DNA of 64,000 nucleotides. Source: Candidatus Nanopelagicus sp. (GTDB lineage Bacteria; Actinomycetota; Actinomycetes; Nanopelagicales; Nanopelagicaceae). Made by a program: the position numbers and the translations under genes. Below the pieces are notes generated by a model, which was not told the origin of the DNA, made no database searches, and saw only the letters and a program-made list of their open reading frames with translations. Each line of letters starts with the position of its first letter. Positions within the stretch are counted from its first letter, which is position 1. The stretch is from assembly GCA_016462445.1 (NCBI GenBank), contig JAEMTE010000001.1, positions 26,133 through 90,132 on the forward strand, read 5' to 3'. Below, piece after piece: positions 46,633 through 55,367 of this stretch.

Positions 46633-48438
46633 TTACTCAACTGTTACTGATTTAGCCAAGTTTCTTGGCTGATCAACATCATTTCCTCTAGCTACCGCCA
46701 TCTCATAAGCAATAACTTGAAGAGGCACAACAGATAAAACTGGTTGCAGCAACTGATCAACCTGCGGAATTCGAATTAAATGATCAGCGCCAATAAACTC
46801 AAACTCACTAATTGCAATTACTACTGCACCCCTCGCCTTAACCTCTTGAATATTACTTGCCATCTTCTCAGCCAACACTGAATCTTGAGCTGGCATAATT
46901 GCAATTACTGGTGTGCCCTTATCAATCAATGCAATTGGTCCATGCTTTAACTCACCGCCGGCAAAACCTTCTGCATGCATATAGGCCAGCTCCTTTAACT
47001 TAAGTGCACCCTCTAATGCTGTTGGATAGCCAACATGTCTGCCTAAAAATAAAATAGATTCTGCACTCTTAAATTTTCTAGTTAGCTCCCGCAGTGGCTC
47101 AACAGTTTCTAGCACCTGCTCTACCTTTGCTGGTAGTTGATTTAATTGCTCAATTATCTCGCTTGCGCTCTTCTTACCTAGATGACCAAGTTGGCGGCCA
47201 ATCTCAAGGCCAATTAAATAGATCGCAATTAATTGAGTAGCAAATGCTTTGGTGGAGGCAACTGCAATCTCAGGTCCGGCGTGGGTATAAAGAACAGCAT
47301 CTGATTCACGACCAATTGTTGAACCATTGGTATTACATACTGAAAATATGGTTGCACCCTTTGATTTTGCATACCGCAGTGCCATCAAGGTATCCATCGT
47401 TTCACCTGATTGGGAGATTGGAATTACAAGCGTTTGCTTATCAATGCTTGGTTCGCGATAGCGATACTCCGAGGCTAACTCAACATCTACTGGAATCTGA
47501 CCCCACTTTTCAATCGCATACTTACCCACTAATCCTGCGTTATAAGCGGTGCCACAGCCAATAATTACAATCTTCTCAAACTTTTTAAACTTAAGTTTTA
47601 GATCAAGTCCATCTAATCTGCCAATTAAAGTATCAGCAATTGCTTTAGGTTGTTCATAGATCTCTTTAAGCATGAAATGTGAGAACCCACCTCGCTCTGC
47701 CGCACTTGCATCCCAGGAGATCTGATACTCCTTTGCTTTAACAATCTGACCAGATAGATCTGTAACTACAACTGAGTTAGGGGTTATCTCAACAACTTGA
47801 TCTTGTCCTAACTCAAGAGCGGTTTTAGTATGGGCAATAAATGCTGCTACATCTGAGGCCAGAAAGTTTTCATCTTTTCCAACACCAACTACAAGTGGTG
47901 AGTTACGACGAGCACCGACAATATGAGAAGGATTATCTGAGTGAATTGCAAGTAAGGTAAATGAACCTTTTAATTGCTGACAAACCTTACGCATCGCAGC
48001 AGCCAAATCACCATTGTTTTCTTTTCTGGCATCACTTAATAGATGCACTACTGACTCAGTATCGGTATCAGATTTAAACTTATGCCCTTTTATTTCTAGC
48101 TCTGCCCGAAGCTGCACATAATTTTCAATAATTCCATTGTGAATTAAAGCTAACTTGCCCTCATTATCTAAATGTGGATGAGCATTTGTATCGGTTGGCC
48201 CACCATGAGTTGCCCACCTGGTATGGCCAATACCACTTGTTGAGTTTGGAGTTTTTGAAAGAGCTGCCTCAAGATTTTTTAACTTACCAGCACGCTTTTC
48301 AATATATAACGGTTTACCAATTTCAGTTGGGAGCGCAATTCCTGCTGAGTCATAACCACGGTATTCAAGTCGTCGCAAACCTTCAATGACTGGAGTTAGT
48401 GCGGAGTTTTTACCGGTGTAGCCAACAATGCCGCACAT
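46633..48438 (-). CDS. glmS: Glutamine-fructose-6-phosphate aminotransferase
   Basis: Makes glucosamine 6-phosphate from fructose 6-phosphate and glutamine, 601 residues. N-terminal glutaminase with Cys nucleophile (CGIVGYTG) and GIGHTRWATHG. Two SIS domains: CGTAYNAG, SQSGETMDTLMALR and HAEGFAGGELKHGP. It ends in a conserved NLAKSVTVE tail. No glmS ribozyme fits in the 17-base gap after glmM. It pairs with glmM in one operon. Confidence 0.96.
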   Translation of the reverse strand: MCGIVGYTGKNSALTPVIEGLRRLEYRGYDSAGIALPTEIGKPLYIEKRAGKLKNLEAALSKTPNSTSGIGHTRWATHGGPTDTNAHPHLDNEGKLALIHNGIIENYVQLRAELEIKGHKFKSDTDTESVVHLLSDARKENNGDLAAAMRKVCQQLKGSFTLLAIHSDNPSHIVGARRNSPLVVGVGKDENFLASDVAAFIAHTKTALELGQDQVVEITPNSVVVTDLSGQIVKAKEYQISWDASAAERGGFSHFMLKEIYEQPKAIADTLIGRLDGLDLKLKFKKFEKIVIIGCGTAYNAGLVGKYAIEKWGQIPVDVELASEYRYREPSIDKQTLVIPISQSGETMDTLMALRYAKSKGATIFSVCNTNGSTIGRESDAVLYTHAGPEIAVASTKAFATQLIAIYLIGLEIGRQLGHLGKKSASEIIEQLNQLPAKVEQVLETVEPLRELTRKFKSAESILFLGRHVGYPTALEGALKLKELAYMHAEGFAGGELKHGPIALIDKGTPVIAIMPAQDSVLAEKMASNIQEVKARGAVVIAISEFEFIGADHLIRIPQVDQLLQPVLSVVPLQVIAYEMAVARGNDVDQPRNLAKSVTVE

Positions 48439-48455
48439 TTATAAACTCCTCTTAT

Positions 48456-49796
48456 TTACTTAAGCTCTAATCTTACTAGTTGTACTAATGAATCTGCGAT
48501 CTTTTGAGCCAATTCCAAATCATTTGCCTCCACCATTACCCGAACCATTGGTTCAGTACCAGATGCGCGCACTAAAACTCTACCGATACCTGCTAATTGC
48601 TTCTCTGATTCTAGGATCGCATCCTTAATTTTTACTGAGGATGCCAACTTCTCTTTTGCAATATCTTTAACATTAATCAAAATCTGTGGGTATTTCTTCA
48701 TCACTGAGGCAAGTTCAAGAAGTGATTTCTTAGATTTTGCTACCACCTGCATTACCTGTAGCGCAGTCAATAACCCATCACCAGTATTTGAGAATTGGCG
48801 CATAATCACATGCCCTGATTGCTCACCCCCTAATGTGTAATCATTTTCTAGCATCTTCTCTAAGACATAACGATCACCCACTGCAGTCTTTTCAACTTTA
48901 ATACCTAGAGATTCCATCGATTTAATAAAACCTAGATTGCTCATTACGGTGCCGACCACCGTTTTTTTATTTAACTTATCGGCAGATAGCCAGTCAGTTG
49001 CTAATATATTTAATATGTAATCCCCATCAATAATCTGCCCATCTGAGGCAATTAATAAACAACGATCAGCATCACCATCATGGGCAATACCAATATCAGC
49101 ACCACTCTTTTTTACCTCACTTATTAAATTATCTAAATGAGTTGAGCCGCAATTCTCATTTATATTCCACCCAGTTGGAGTAGCAGAGATTGCGGTAACT
49201 GTTGCCCCCGCTCTTTCATAAGCATTAGGTGCTACAGATGATGCTGCGCCATTTGCACAATCGACAATTACCTTTAGCCCAGTTAATTTTGTGCTCATAG
49301 TAGAAAGTAGGTGGGCGATATAACGCTCCTTAGCACCCTCATCAAAGATAATTCGACCAACATTTAAACCAGTTGGTCTATCCCATGGCTCACCTAATCT
49401 TGCCTCGATCTGTGACTCTAGTGAATCAGCTAATTTATCCCCGCCCTTTGCAAAAAACTTAATTCCATTATCTGGCATTGGATTATGGGATGCACTAATC
49501 ATTACGCCAAGATCAGCACCACTTTCCTTAACTAAGAAGGCAACTGCAGGTGTTGGCAATACACCAACTCGATAAACATCAACACCAGCGCTAGTTAAAC
49601 CTGCAACAACTGCTGCCTCTAAAAAATCACCAGAGGCGCGAGAGTCTTGACCAACAATGGCTTTGGGGCGATGGCCGGCAAATAAACCAATCTCACCTAA
49701 TACATGAGCGGCGGCAATTGCTAAATCAACTGCAAGCTCTGCGGTTAGATCAACATTGGCGACACCTCGCACACCATCGGTGCCGAAGAGGGCCAT
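48456..49796 (-). CDS. glmM: Phosphoglucosamine mutase
   Basis: Converts glucosamine 6-phosphate to the 1-phosphate for UDP-GlcNAc. 446 residues. FGTDGVRGVAN opens the family; phosphoserine in ISASHNPMPDNG (S103), metal loop HDGDADRC, GGEQSGHVI and VRASGTEPMVRVM. It follows rpsI by 24 bases, the usual actinobacterial order rplM-rpsI-glmM. Confidence 0.96.
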   Translation of the reverse strand: MALFGTDGVRGVANVDLTAELAVDLAIAAAHVLGEIGLFAGHRPKAIVGQDSRASGDFLEAAVVAGLTSAGVDVYRVGVLPTPAVAFLVKESGADLGVMISASHNPMPDNGIKFFAKGGDKLADSLESQIEARLGEPWDRPTGLNVGRIIFDEGAKERYIAHLLSTMSTKLTGLKVIVDCANGAASSVAPNAYERAGATVTAISATPTGWNINENCGSTHLDNLISEVKKSGADIGIAHDGDADRCLLIASDGQIIDGDYILNILATDWLSADKLNKKTVVGTVMSNLGFIKSMESLGIKVEKTAVGDRYVLEKMLENDYTLGGEQSGHVIMRQFSNTGDGLLTALQVMQVVAKSKKSLLELASVMKKYPQILINVKDIAKEKLASSVKIKDAILESEKQLAGIGRVLVRASGTEPMVRVMVEANDLELAQKIADSLVQLVRLELK

Positions 49797-49820
49797 TAGA
49801 TTTAAGTTACTAAAAGTAAA

Positions 49821-50303
49821 TTAACGCTTGCTGTATTGAGAGCGCTTACGAGCCTTCTTTAGGCCGTACTTCTTTCGCTCAATTACACGAGCATCACGAG
49901 TTAAGAAGCCAGCCTTCTTAAGTGATGGACGGTTTGCATCAATATCGATCTCATTAAGCGCACGTGCTACACCTAATCGAAGTGCACCAGCTTGGCCAGA
50001 TGTTCCGCCACCATTAATGCGAGCGAAAACATCATATGTTCCCTCAGCACCTACTGTGCGAAATGGTTCTGAAACTGATTGTTGGTGAACCTTATTTGGA
50101 AAATAAACCTCAAGTGGCTTGCCATTTACAACCCAACGACCAGAACCTGGAACTAGGCGAACTCTGGCAACCGCCTCTTTGCGACGACCAACGCCACCAC
50201 CAGGTGCGGTGATTGCTTTACGATTTGTTGCAGCCGATGGCGTGCTTGAACTGTATGAGCTAGGAACCGTCTCATCGCCTACCTCTAAAATTTCTTCAGA
50301 CAT
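49821..50303 (-). CDS. rpsI: 30S ribosomal protein S9
   Basis: 160 residues. The S9 core starts near [12 protein letters not shown] (about residue 39) and ends in the tRNA-contacting basic tail [12 protein letters not shown]. An acidic, Ser/Thr-rich N-terminal extension of about 38 residues precedes it, common in actinobacterial S9. It follows rplM with a 10-base gap. Confidence 0.96.
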   Translation of the reverse strand: MSEEILEVGDETVPSSYSSSTPSAATNRKAITAPGGGVGRRKEAVARVRLVPGSGRWVVNGKPLEVYFPNKVHQQSVSEPFRTVGAEGTYDVFARINGGGTSGQAGALRLGVARALNEIDIDANRPSLKKAGFLTRDARVIERKKYGLKKARKRSQYSKR

Positions 50304-50313
50304 CTCTCTCCTA

Positions 50314-50769
50314 TTACTTCTTTACGATCTGGGACACTTGGCTAAACTCAAATACCTTAGGATTTTGTGCTGCATGTGGATGCTCAGATCCTGCATAAAC
50401 CTTTAACTTAGTAAGAGCTGCTCTTCCTACCGAATTCTTTGGCAGCATTCCTTTAATAGCTTTTTCAACCGCCCGAGTTGGGAACTTCTCAAACATATCT
50501 GAGTAAACAGTTGAGGTCATGCCACCTGGATAACCAGAGTGTTGATGAGCAAATTTCTGTGAAACTTTTGCACCAGTTAAAACTACCTTCTCAGCATTAA
50601 TAACAATTACAAAATCACCCATATCCATGTGCGGAGCAAAGGTGGTTTTATGCTTGCCATAAAGTAAATGTGCAGCATGCGTAGCAAGGCGACCAAGCAC
50701 TACATCTTGGGCATCAATAAGATGCCAAGTACGAGTGATCTCACCTGCTTTAGGTGTAAAAGTGCGCAC
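50314..50769 (-). CDS. rplM: 50S ribosomal protein L13
   Basis: 151 residues. Conserved [36 protein letters not shown] and MLPKNSVGR. The start is GTG 50769. It is the first gene of rplM-rpsI-glmM-glmS, driven by a promoter in the 110-base spacer after truA. Confidence 0.96.
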   Translation of the reverse strand: MRTFTPKAGEITRTWHLIDAQDVVLGRLATHAAHLLYGKHKTTFAPHMDMGDFVIVINAEKVVLTGAKVSQKFAHQHSGYPGGMTSTVYSDMFEKFPTRAVEKAIKGMLPKNSVGRAALTKLKVYAGSEHPHAAQNPKVFEFSQVSQIVKK

Positions 50770-50825
50770 GCTATCTCTTTTCTTAAATTAAGGATTGTCC
50801 CAAATGGGTCATTTCCAACATGCGT

Positions 50826-50855
50826 AGATTACCTGTCGGTATGGGATTAGGTCAA
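50826..50855 (-). promoter_or_regulatory. Sigma-70-type promoter of rplM-rpsI
   Basis: Minus-strand TTGACC (50850-50855) and TAATCT (50826-50831) are 18 bases apart. The predicted start leaves a leader of about 50 bases before GTG 50769. The -35 region directly follows the truA terminator hairpin. Confidence 0.7.
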
Positions 50856-50872
50856 AACCGCATTCTCATGCG
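50856..50872 (-). terminator. Small intrinsic terminator after truA
   Basis: On the minus strand CGCAT and ATGCG form a 5-bp stem with a GAGA tetraloop, followed by GTTTTG. It lies 7 bases past the truA stop and runs into the rplM -35 box. The stem is short, so efficiency is uncertain. Confidence 0.55.
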
Positions 50873-50879
50873 CTCAAAA

Positions 50880-51722
50880 TCAGCCCTCAACCTCTTCAAG
50901 CTCTTGAATTGAGAGGTTGTTTTTATATCTACTCAAATATTGATCTGGCTGCGGATACTCCACCTTGATCAAAGTTAATCCTTTTGCTGGAAATACATAA
51001 CTATCAGAGATTCTCACCTTATCTTGCAAAGTCTTAAGCATCCACTCGGGTGCAAACCTACCTTCACCAACACAAACTGCTGCTCCTACCAAATTACGAA
51101 CCATGTTATAACGAAAAGAATCTGCCTTAACTTCACCGATAACTACGCCATTCTCATCACGGTGCCAGTCAAATTTCATAAGATTTTTAACAGTACTTCC
51201 GCCTTCGCGAAACTTACAAAATGCAAAGAAATCATGCTCTCCTAGCAGTAACTTTGAGCCAGCATTCATTAGATCAATATCTAACTCTCTAAACCACTCA
51301 GCGCTGTCATACCGATCAAGTGGGGCGGTTACTTTGCCAGCATCAATTATTTTATATTGATAGGTGCGCGAAATTGGTGTGAAGCGGGCGTGAAAATTCA
51401 CCTCAGCCCAACAGGTGCTAATAACTCGAACATCCTTATCTAAAATCTGATTTAGTCGAAATACTAGATTTTCAATGTTGGTATTTTCTGGTAGATCTGT
51501 ATGTATTACCTGTTGTTTTGCATGAACGCCAGCATCAGTTCGCCCCGCCACAACTGTTGCGATCTGATTTTGGGTAATAGTAGATAAGGCTTTTTCTACC
51601 TCTTCTTGAATGGTGCGCAGATTTGGTTGCTTCGCCCAGCCTGAAAAATTTGTTCCATCGTAAGTTAAATCAATTCTTAAACGAGAAAACCCACTCTTAG
51701 GGTCAAGAGTGGGTTTTGTCAT
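50880..51722 (-). CDS. truA: tRNA pseudouridine(38-40) synthase
   Basis: 280 residues. DLTYDGTNFSGWAKQPNLRT (20-residue core of the N-domain), catalytic Asp in GRTDAGVH (D63) and FCKFREGGSTVK near the middle. Family starts lie close to the YDGTNF strand; ATG 51722 gives a 12-residue lead, and there is no other ATG, GTG or TTG before the first conserved strand. The first codons (3-13) form a 13-bp terminator-like hairpin, so expression likely depends on readthrough. It follows rplQ by 25 bases, the common alpha-operon order. Confidence 0.92.
   Translation of the reverse strand: MTKPTLDPKSGFSRLRIDLTYDGTNFSGWAKQPNLRTIQEEVEKALSTITQNQIATVVAGRTDAGVHAKQQVIHTDLPENTNIENLVFRLNQILDKDVRVISTCWAEVNFHARFTPISRTYQYKIIDAGKVTAPLDRYDSAEWFRELDIDLMNAGSKLLLGEHDFFAFCKFREGGSTVKNLMKFDWHRDENGVVIGEVKADSFRYNMVRNLVGAAVCVGEGRFAPEWMLKTLQDKVRISDSYVFPAKGLTLIKVEYPQPDQYLSRYKNNLSIQELEEVEG
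51686..51717 (-). terminator. Strong terminator hairpin inside the 5' end of truA
   Basis: A perfect 13-bp stem (51705-51717 with 51686-51698, 6-base loop) of AAAACCCACTCTT and its complement. On the minus strand it ends in GGGTTTTCTC, with the T-run forming part of the stem. It lies 31 bases past the rplQ stop, where an alpha-operon terminator is expected, but also covers truA codons 3-13. Confidence 0.75.
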
Positions 51723-51747
51723 AATCTTTTTCTTTTAGGCTGCGTTA

Positions 51748-52152
51748 TTACTCAGCTTTCGCTGCTGCTTTTTTAGCTACCTTTTTAACTGGTGCACCTG
51801 CTTCAACCATTTCAATTACCGCCATTGGTGCATTATCACCTTTGCGCGGACCGATTTTAGTTATACGGGTGTAACCACCAGCACGGGATGCAAAGCGTGG
51901 TGCAATCTCAGTGAAGAGTGTGTGCACAACAGATTTGCTAGAGATACGTGCCATAACTCGGCGGCGTGCAGCAAGATCACCTTTTTTAGCATGAGTAATT
52001 AATCGCTCTGCTAATGGGCGAAGACGTTTTGCTTTAGCTTCGGTTGTAGTTAACTTTCCTTTTTCGAAAAGTTGCGCAGCAAGTGTTCCCAGCAATAATT
52101 TCTCATGTGCTGGTCCACTACCTAGGCGTGGGCCTTTACTTGGCTTTGGCAT
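51748..52152 (-). CDS. rplQ: 50S ribosomal protein L17
   Basis: 134 residues. [38 protein letters not shown] and [20 protein letters not shown] are the L17 blocks. A short Lys/Ala-rich tail ends the protein. It follows rpoA by 8 bases. Confidence 0.97.
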   Translation of the reverse strand: MPKPSKGPRLGSGPAHEKLLLGTLAAQLFEKGKLTTTEAKAKRLRPLAERLITHAKKGDLAARRRVMARISSKSVVHTLFTEIAPRFASRAGGYTRITKIGPRKGDNAPMAVIEMVEAGAPVKKVAKKAAAKAE

Positions 52153-52160
52153 TTTTTCTC

Positions 52161-53174
52161 CTACAACTCTTCCGCGTCAACAAGTTCATCATCAACACTG
52201 CTTCCGTAGTTAGCATGCTTAGTTGGATCAAATCCAGCTGGGCTGTCTTTAAGTTGCATTCCCATAGATTGTAATTTCGCCTTAACCTCATCAATTGATT
52301 TGGAGCCGAAGTTACGAATATCCATTAGATCTGCCTCAGAACGAGAAAGTAATTCACCAACTGTGTGAATTCCTTCGCGCTTTAAGCAGTTATAAGAACG
52401 AACTGTTAGATCAAGATCTTCGATTGGAAGTGCCATATCTGCAGCGAGTGCTGCATCTTGAATGGAAGGTCCCATCTCAATTCCTTCAGCGTTAGCATTT
52501 AATTCACGAGCAAGACCAAATAGCTCAACCAATGTCTTTCCAGCTGATGCCATTGCATCTGATGGTTTCATTGATCGCTTAGTCTCAACATCTAGAACTA
52601 ACCGATCAAAGTCGGTTCTCTGCTCAACACGTGTTGCCTCAACTTTGTAGGTAACACGAAGCACAGGTGAGTAAATTGAATCAACCGGAATCCGGCCAAT
52701 CTCACCTCCTGCTTGCTTGTTTTGTACCGCAGTGATGTAACCACGGCCACGCTCAACAGTTAGCTCAATCTCAAACTTTGCTTTTGAGTTCAAAGTTGCA
52801 ATATGAAGCTCTGGATTGTGTACCGCAACTCCTGCTGGAGCTGCTACATCTGCGCCAGTAACAACTGCCTCACCATTTTTACGAATGTAAAGAAGTGATG
52901 GCTCATCATTATCTGAGGATAAAACTAAGTTTTTGATGTTTAAAACGATCTCAGCGAGATCCTCTTTAACACCTTCTAAAGATGTGAACTCATGCAATGC
53001 GCCATTTACGCGAATACCGGTAATAGCTGCACCGGGAATCGAAGATAGTAATGTACGACGAATTGAGTTACCAAGGGTGTAGCCGAAACCTGGCTCTAGC
53101 GGCTCGATAATGAACCGTGAACGGTACTCGCTTACTACTTCCTCAGTGAGGATTGGGCGTTGTGCAATTAGCAC
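52161..53174 (-). CDS. rpoA: RNA polymerase alpha subunit
   Basis: 337 residues. The N-terminal assembly domain has [25 protein letters not shown] (in part) and [16 protein letters not shown]; the C-terminal domain has [21 protein letters not shown] (in part), the UP-element/activator helix. An acidic tail ends [11 protein letters not shown]. The GTG 53174 start is fixed by CGGAGGAACAAA. A 103-base spacer with hairpin and repeats separates it from rpsD. Confidence 0.97.
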   Translation of the reverse strand: MLIAQRPILTEEVVSEYRSRFIIEPLEPGFGYTLGNSIRRTLLSSIPGAAITGIRVNGALHEFTSLEGVKEDLAEIVLNIKNLVLSSDNDEPSLLYIRKNGEAVVTGADVAAPAGVAVHNPELHIATLNSKAKFEIELTVERGRGYITAVQNKQAGGEIGRIPVDSIYSPVLRVTYKVEATRVEQRTDFDRLVLDVETKRSMKPSDAMASAGKTLVELFGLARELNANAEGIEMGPSIQDAALAADMALPIEDLDLTVRSYNCLKREGIHTVGELLSRSEADLMDIRNFGSKSIDEVKAKLQSMGMQLKDSPAGFDPTKHANYGSSVDDELVDAEEL

Positions 53175-53192
53175 TTTGTTCCTCCGTATGTT

Positions 53193-53220
53193 CTGAAAGA
53201 CCCTCTATTTGATCTTTCGG
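53193..53220. promoter_or_regulatory. Hairpin just upstream of the rpoA ribosome binding site
   Basis: CTGAAAGA and TCTTTCGG pair over 8 positions (one G-U) around a 12-base loop. It sits 7 bases before the GGAGG of rpoA. The stem carries CCGAAAG, also seen in the rpsM leader. Could tune rpoA translation; untested. Confidence 0.4.
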
Positions 53221-53240
53221 TTGGGCTTAGATATTTAGTT

Positions 53241-53264
53241 TTTACTGCGGTAAATCTTTACTGC
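53241..53264. repeat. TTTACTGC direct repeat in the rpsD-rpoA spacer
   Basis: TTTACTGC occurs at 53241-53248 and 53257-53264. The first copy is also part of an inverted repeat TTTAC-tgcg-GTAAA (53241-53254). It may be an operator or chance in AT-rich DNA. Confidence 0.3.
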
Positions 53265-53277
53265 ATTAAGTACTTGA

Positions 53278-53904
53278 TTACTTGGAGTAAAGCTCAACAA
53301 TTAGTTGCTCTTGTACTTGAGTATCAATAATTGGTCGGGTTGGAACGGCGTGGACCAAAATTCGCATTTTAGAACCCACAACCTCCATCCATGCTGGAAC
53401 AGATTTCTCACCAAGCTCTGCACTTGCGACGATAAATGGTGTGGTGTCTAATGAATCTGGCACAACATCAATTATGTCCATCGGTGTAGTTCGGAAAGAA
53501 GGAATGTTTACCTTTTTGCCATTAACTAAGAAGTGACCATGGCGCACTAATTGGCGTGCCATGTCGCGGCTCTTAGCAAAGCCAGCACGGAAGACCACGT
53601 TGTCTAACCGAGTTTCAAGTAGTACCAAAAGATTTTCACCAGTCTTACCTTGCAGACGGTTTGCCTCTTCGTAGTAACCACGGAACTGCTTCTCTAGTAC
53701 TCCGTAAATACGTGCGCACTTTTGCTTCTCACGCATCTGTAGTAAGTACTCAGAATCTTTTGAACGAGCACGGCCATGTTGTCCTGGTGGATATGGACGT
53801 GACTCAATTGGACACTTTGGTCCATCGCACTTAGAGCCCTTAAGGAAGAGCTTTACTTTTTCGCGACGGCATCTTTTGCAATCTGCACCGGTATAGCGAG
53901 CCAT
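53278..53904 (-). CDS. rpsD: 30S ribosomal protein S4
   Basis: 208 residues. An N-terminal Cys cluster reads CKRCRREK and CDGPKCPIE, so this is the zinc-binding form. The S4 RNA-binding block is LLETRLDNVVFRAGFAKSRDMARQLV (in part). In other bacteria S4 represses the alpha operon, so it may act on the leader found before rpsM. Confidence 0.97.
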   Translation of the reverse strand: MARYTGADCKRCRREKVKLFLKGSKCDGPKCPIESRPYPPGQHGRARSKDSEYLLQMREKQKCARIYGVLEKQFRGYYEEANRLQGKTGENLLVLLETRLDNVVFRAGFAKSRDMARQLVRHGHFLVNGKKVNIPSFRTTPMDIIDVVPDSLDTTPFIVASAELGEKSVPAWMEVVGSKMRILVHAVPTRPIIDTQVQEQLIVELYSK

Positions 53905-53920
53905 AGTTTTCTCCCTTTCC

Positions 53921-54355
53921 TTATACTCGACGTGGTTTACGTGGACGGCAACCGTTGTGTGGTGCTGGAGTTACATCAGAGATGGCTCCAACCTCAAGAC
54001 CGGCTGCTTGTAATGAACGAATTGCAGTTTCCCGGCCAGAGCCAGGTCCCTTAACAAATACATCTACCTTCTTTAAACCATGCTCCTGTGCTTTACGAGC
54101 AGCAGCTTCTGCTGCCATTTGTGCAGCAAAGGGAGTTGATTTACGAGAACCTTTAAATCCAACCTGTCCAGATGATGACCAAGCAATTACCCCACCTGCT
54201 GGATCGGTAATAGAAACAATGGTGTTATTAAATGTGCTCTTAATATAAGCATGACCAAAGGCAACATTTTTCTTATCCTTCTTACGTGCTTTAATCTTCT
54301 TTGGTGCAGATTTTTCTGCTGCCTCTTTTGCTGGCTTAGTTTTTTCGGCGGCCAT
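53921..54355 (-). CDS. rpsK: 30S ribosomal protein S11
   Basis: 144 residues. The core [22 protein letters not shown] (in part), [17 protein letters not shown] and [15 protein letters not shown] is standard. About 28 Lys/Ala-rich residues extend the N-terminus beyond the shortest family members. It overlaps rpsM by one base. Confidence 0.97.
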   Translation of the reverse strand: MAAEKTKPAKEAAEKSAPKKIKARKKDKKNVAFGHAYIKSTFNNTIVSITDPAGGVIAWSSSGQVGFKGSRKSTPFAAQMAAEAAARKAQEHGLKKVDVFVKGPGSGRETAIRSLQAAGLEVGAISDVTPAPHNGCRPRKPRRV

Positions 54356-54732
54356 TACTTGGTCTCCTTCTTCTTACCAGCGATTGCAACACGTGGACCC
54401 TTACGAGTACGAGCATTGGTATGGGTTCGCTGACCGCGGACTGGTAATCCTTTACGGTGGCGACTTCCTTGATAACTTTGAATTTCAACTTTGCGACGGA
54501 TGTCCCCGGCAACTTCGCGGCGAAGATCACCCTCGATTTTGTAATTTGCTTCAATAAACTCACGAAGCTTTGCCAACTCTGGCTCTTGTAAATCTTTAAC
54601 GCGGACATCAGGTGATATACCGGTGGCAGCAAGTGTTGCCTGCGCACGGGTAAGACCCATTCCGAAAATATAGGTGAGTGCAATCTCAACTCGCTTTTCG
54701 CGAGGAAGATCGACACCAACAAGACGTGCCAT
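54355..54732 (-). CDS. rpsM: 30S ribosomal protein S13
   Basis: 125 residues. [23 protein letters not shown] (in part) and a basic C-terminus [15 protein letters not shown] contacting P-site tRNA. First gene of the alpha operon, 133 bases downstream of rpmJ, with a highly structured leader between. Confidence 0.97.
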   Translation of the reverse strand: MARLVGVDLPREKRVEIALTYIFGMGLTRAQATLAATGISPDVRVKDLQEPELAKLREFIEANYKIEGDLRREVAGDIRRKVEIQSYQGSRHRKGLPVRGQRTHTNARTRKGPRVAIAGKKKETK

Positions 54733-54753
54733 ATCGCTTACCTGTTTCTTTTA

Positions 54754-54810
54754 TCCGAAAGGTCCTCCGCAATGCCTCCAGGTATCTCTACCTGGCCTCA
54801 GCCTTTCGGA
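54754..54810 (-). promoter_or_regulatory. Structured leader RNA before rpsM (candidate S4 control element)
   Basis: A closing 9-bp stem TCCGAAAGG/CCTTTCGGA (54754-54762 with 54802-54810) encloses a 7-bp hairpin CCAGGTA/TACCTGG (54778-54784 with 54789-54795). On the minus strand it precedes the rpsM ATG by 21 bases. In other bacteria S4 binds a structured RNA at this place to repress the alpha operon, and rpsD is in this operon. No match to a described actinobacterial element is known to me. Confidence 0.6.
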
Positions 54811-54820
54811 CTGAGGGTCA

Positions 54821-54842
54821 TAATTAAGTTTTACCTTAATTA
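54821..54842. repeat. AT-rich perfect inverted repeat upstream of the rpsM leader
   Basis: TAATTAAG (54821-54828) and CTTAATTA (54835-54842) with a 6-base loop. It lies between the rpmJ stop and the structured leader. It may belong to a promoter or end the rpmJ transcript; there is no T-tract beyond the stem. Confidence 0.4.
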
Positions 54843-54865
54843 CGTTACATCACGCGTTTATTAAA

Positions 54866-54979
54866 TTAACCCTGACGTTGTTTATGACGTAGGTTTTCGC
54901 AGATCACCATAACGCGACCATTACGACGAATGACTTTGCACTTGTCGCAAATCTTTTTCACGCTAGGTTTGACCTTCAC
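54866..54979 (-). CDS. rpmJ: 50S ribosomal protein L36 (zinc form)
   Basis: A 37-residue protein found by reading the minus strand between infA and rpsM. It begins GTG at 54979 ([20 protein letters not shown]) and ends LRHKQRQG. Cys 11, 14 and 27 and His 32 form the zinc ribbon of the C+ type. AAAGG lies 5 bases before the GTG. Confidence 0.95.
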   Translation of the reverse strand: MKVKPSVKKICDKCKVIRRNGRVMVICENLRHKQRQG

Positions 54980-55014
54980 GATTACCTTTCTAACAACTAC
55001 AGTTTAAAAATTAT

Positions 55015-55236
55015 TTATTTGTAACGATAAATAATTCGACCTCTAGTGAGGTCATACGGACTAAGTTCTACAATCACTTTATCTTCTGGCAAAATACGAA
55101 TGTAGTTCTGTCGCATCTTTCCACTGATATGTGCTAAAACTTTGTGCCCATTTGTTAACTCAACTCGGAACATTGCGTTCGGTAGTGCTTCAGCAACAGT
55201 GCCTTCGATCTCAATTGCACCGTCTTTCTTGGCCAA
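55015..55236 (-). CDS. infA: Translation initiation factor IF-1
   Basis: 73 residues, an S1/OB-fold. [21 protein letters not shown] (in part), [16 protein letters not shown] and [11 protein letters not shown] are diagnostic. The start is TTG 55236, just after AGTAGGTATCGC. The 131-base region 55237-55367 after map holds an imperfect AAATCC/GGATTT hairpin followed by CCCCTTTTT (55307-55345), which may end the map transcript; no firm promoter seen. Confidence 0.96.
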   Translation of the reverse strand: MAKKDGAIEIEGTVAEALPNAMFRVELTNGHKVLAHISGKMRQNYIRILPEDKVIVELSPYDLTRGRIIYRYK

Positions 55237-55367
55237 GCGATACCTACTTATCTGTTCTAAATCAGGTTTACCCCTTACGAGGCAGGAGGGATAGTTTAGG
55301 CGGGCAGGGTAAAAAGGGGAAATCCGCTCAACTATGCCTAAATCTATGCGGGGATTTATCTAGAAAA

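Noticed and set aside
48439-48455. glmS ribozyme
   Set aside because: The glmM-glmS gap is only 17 bases.
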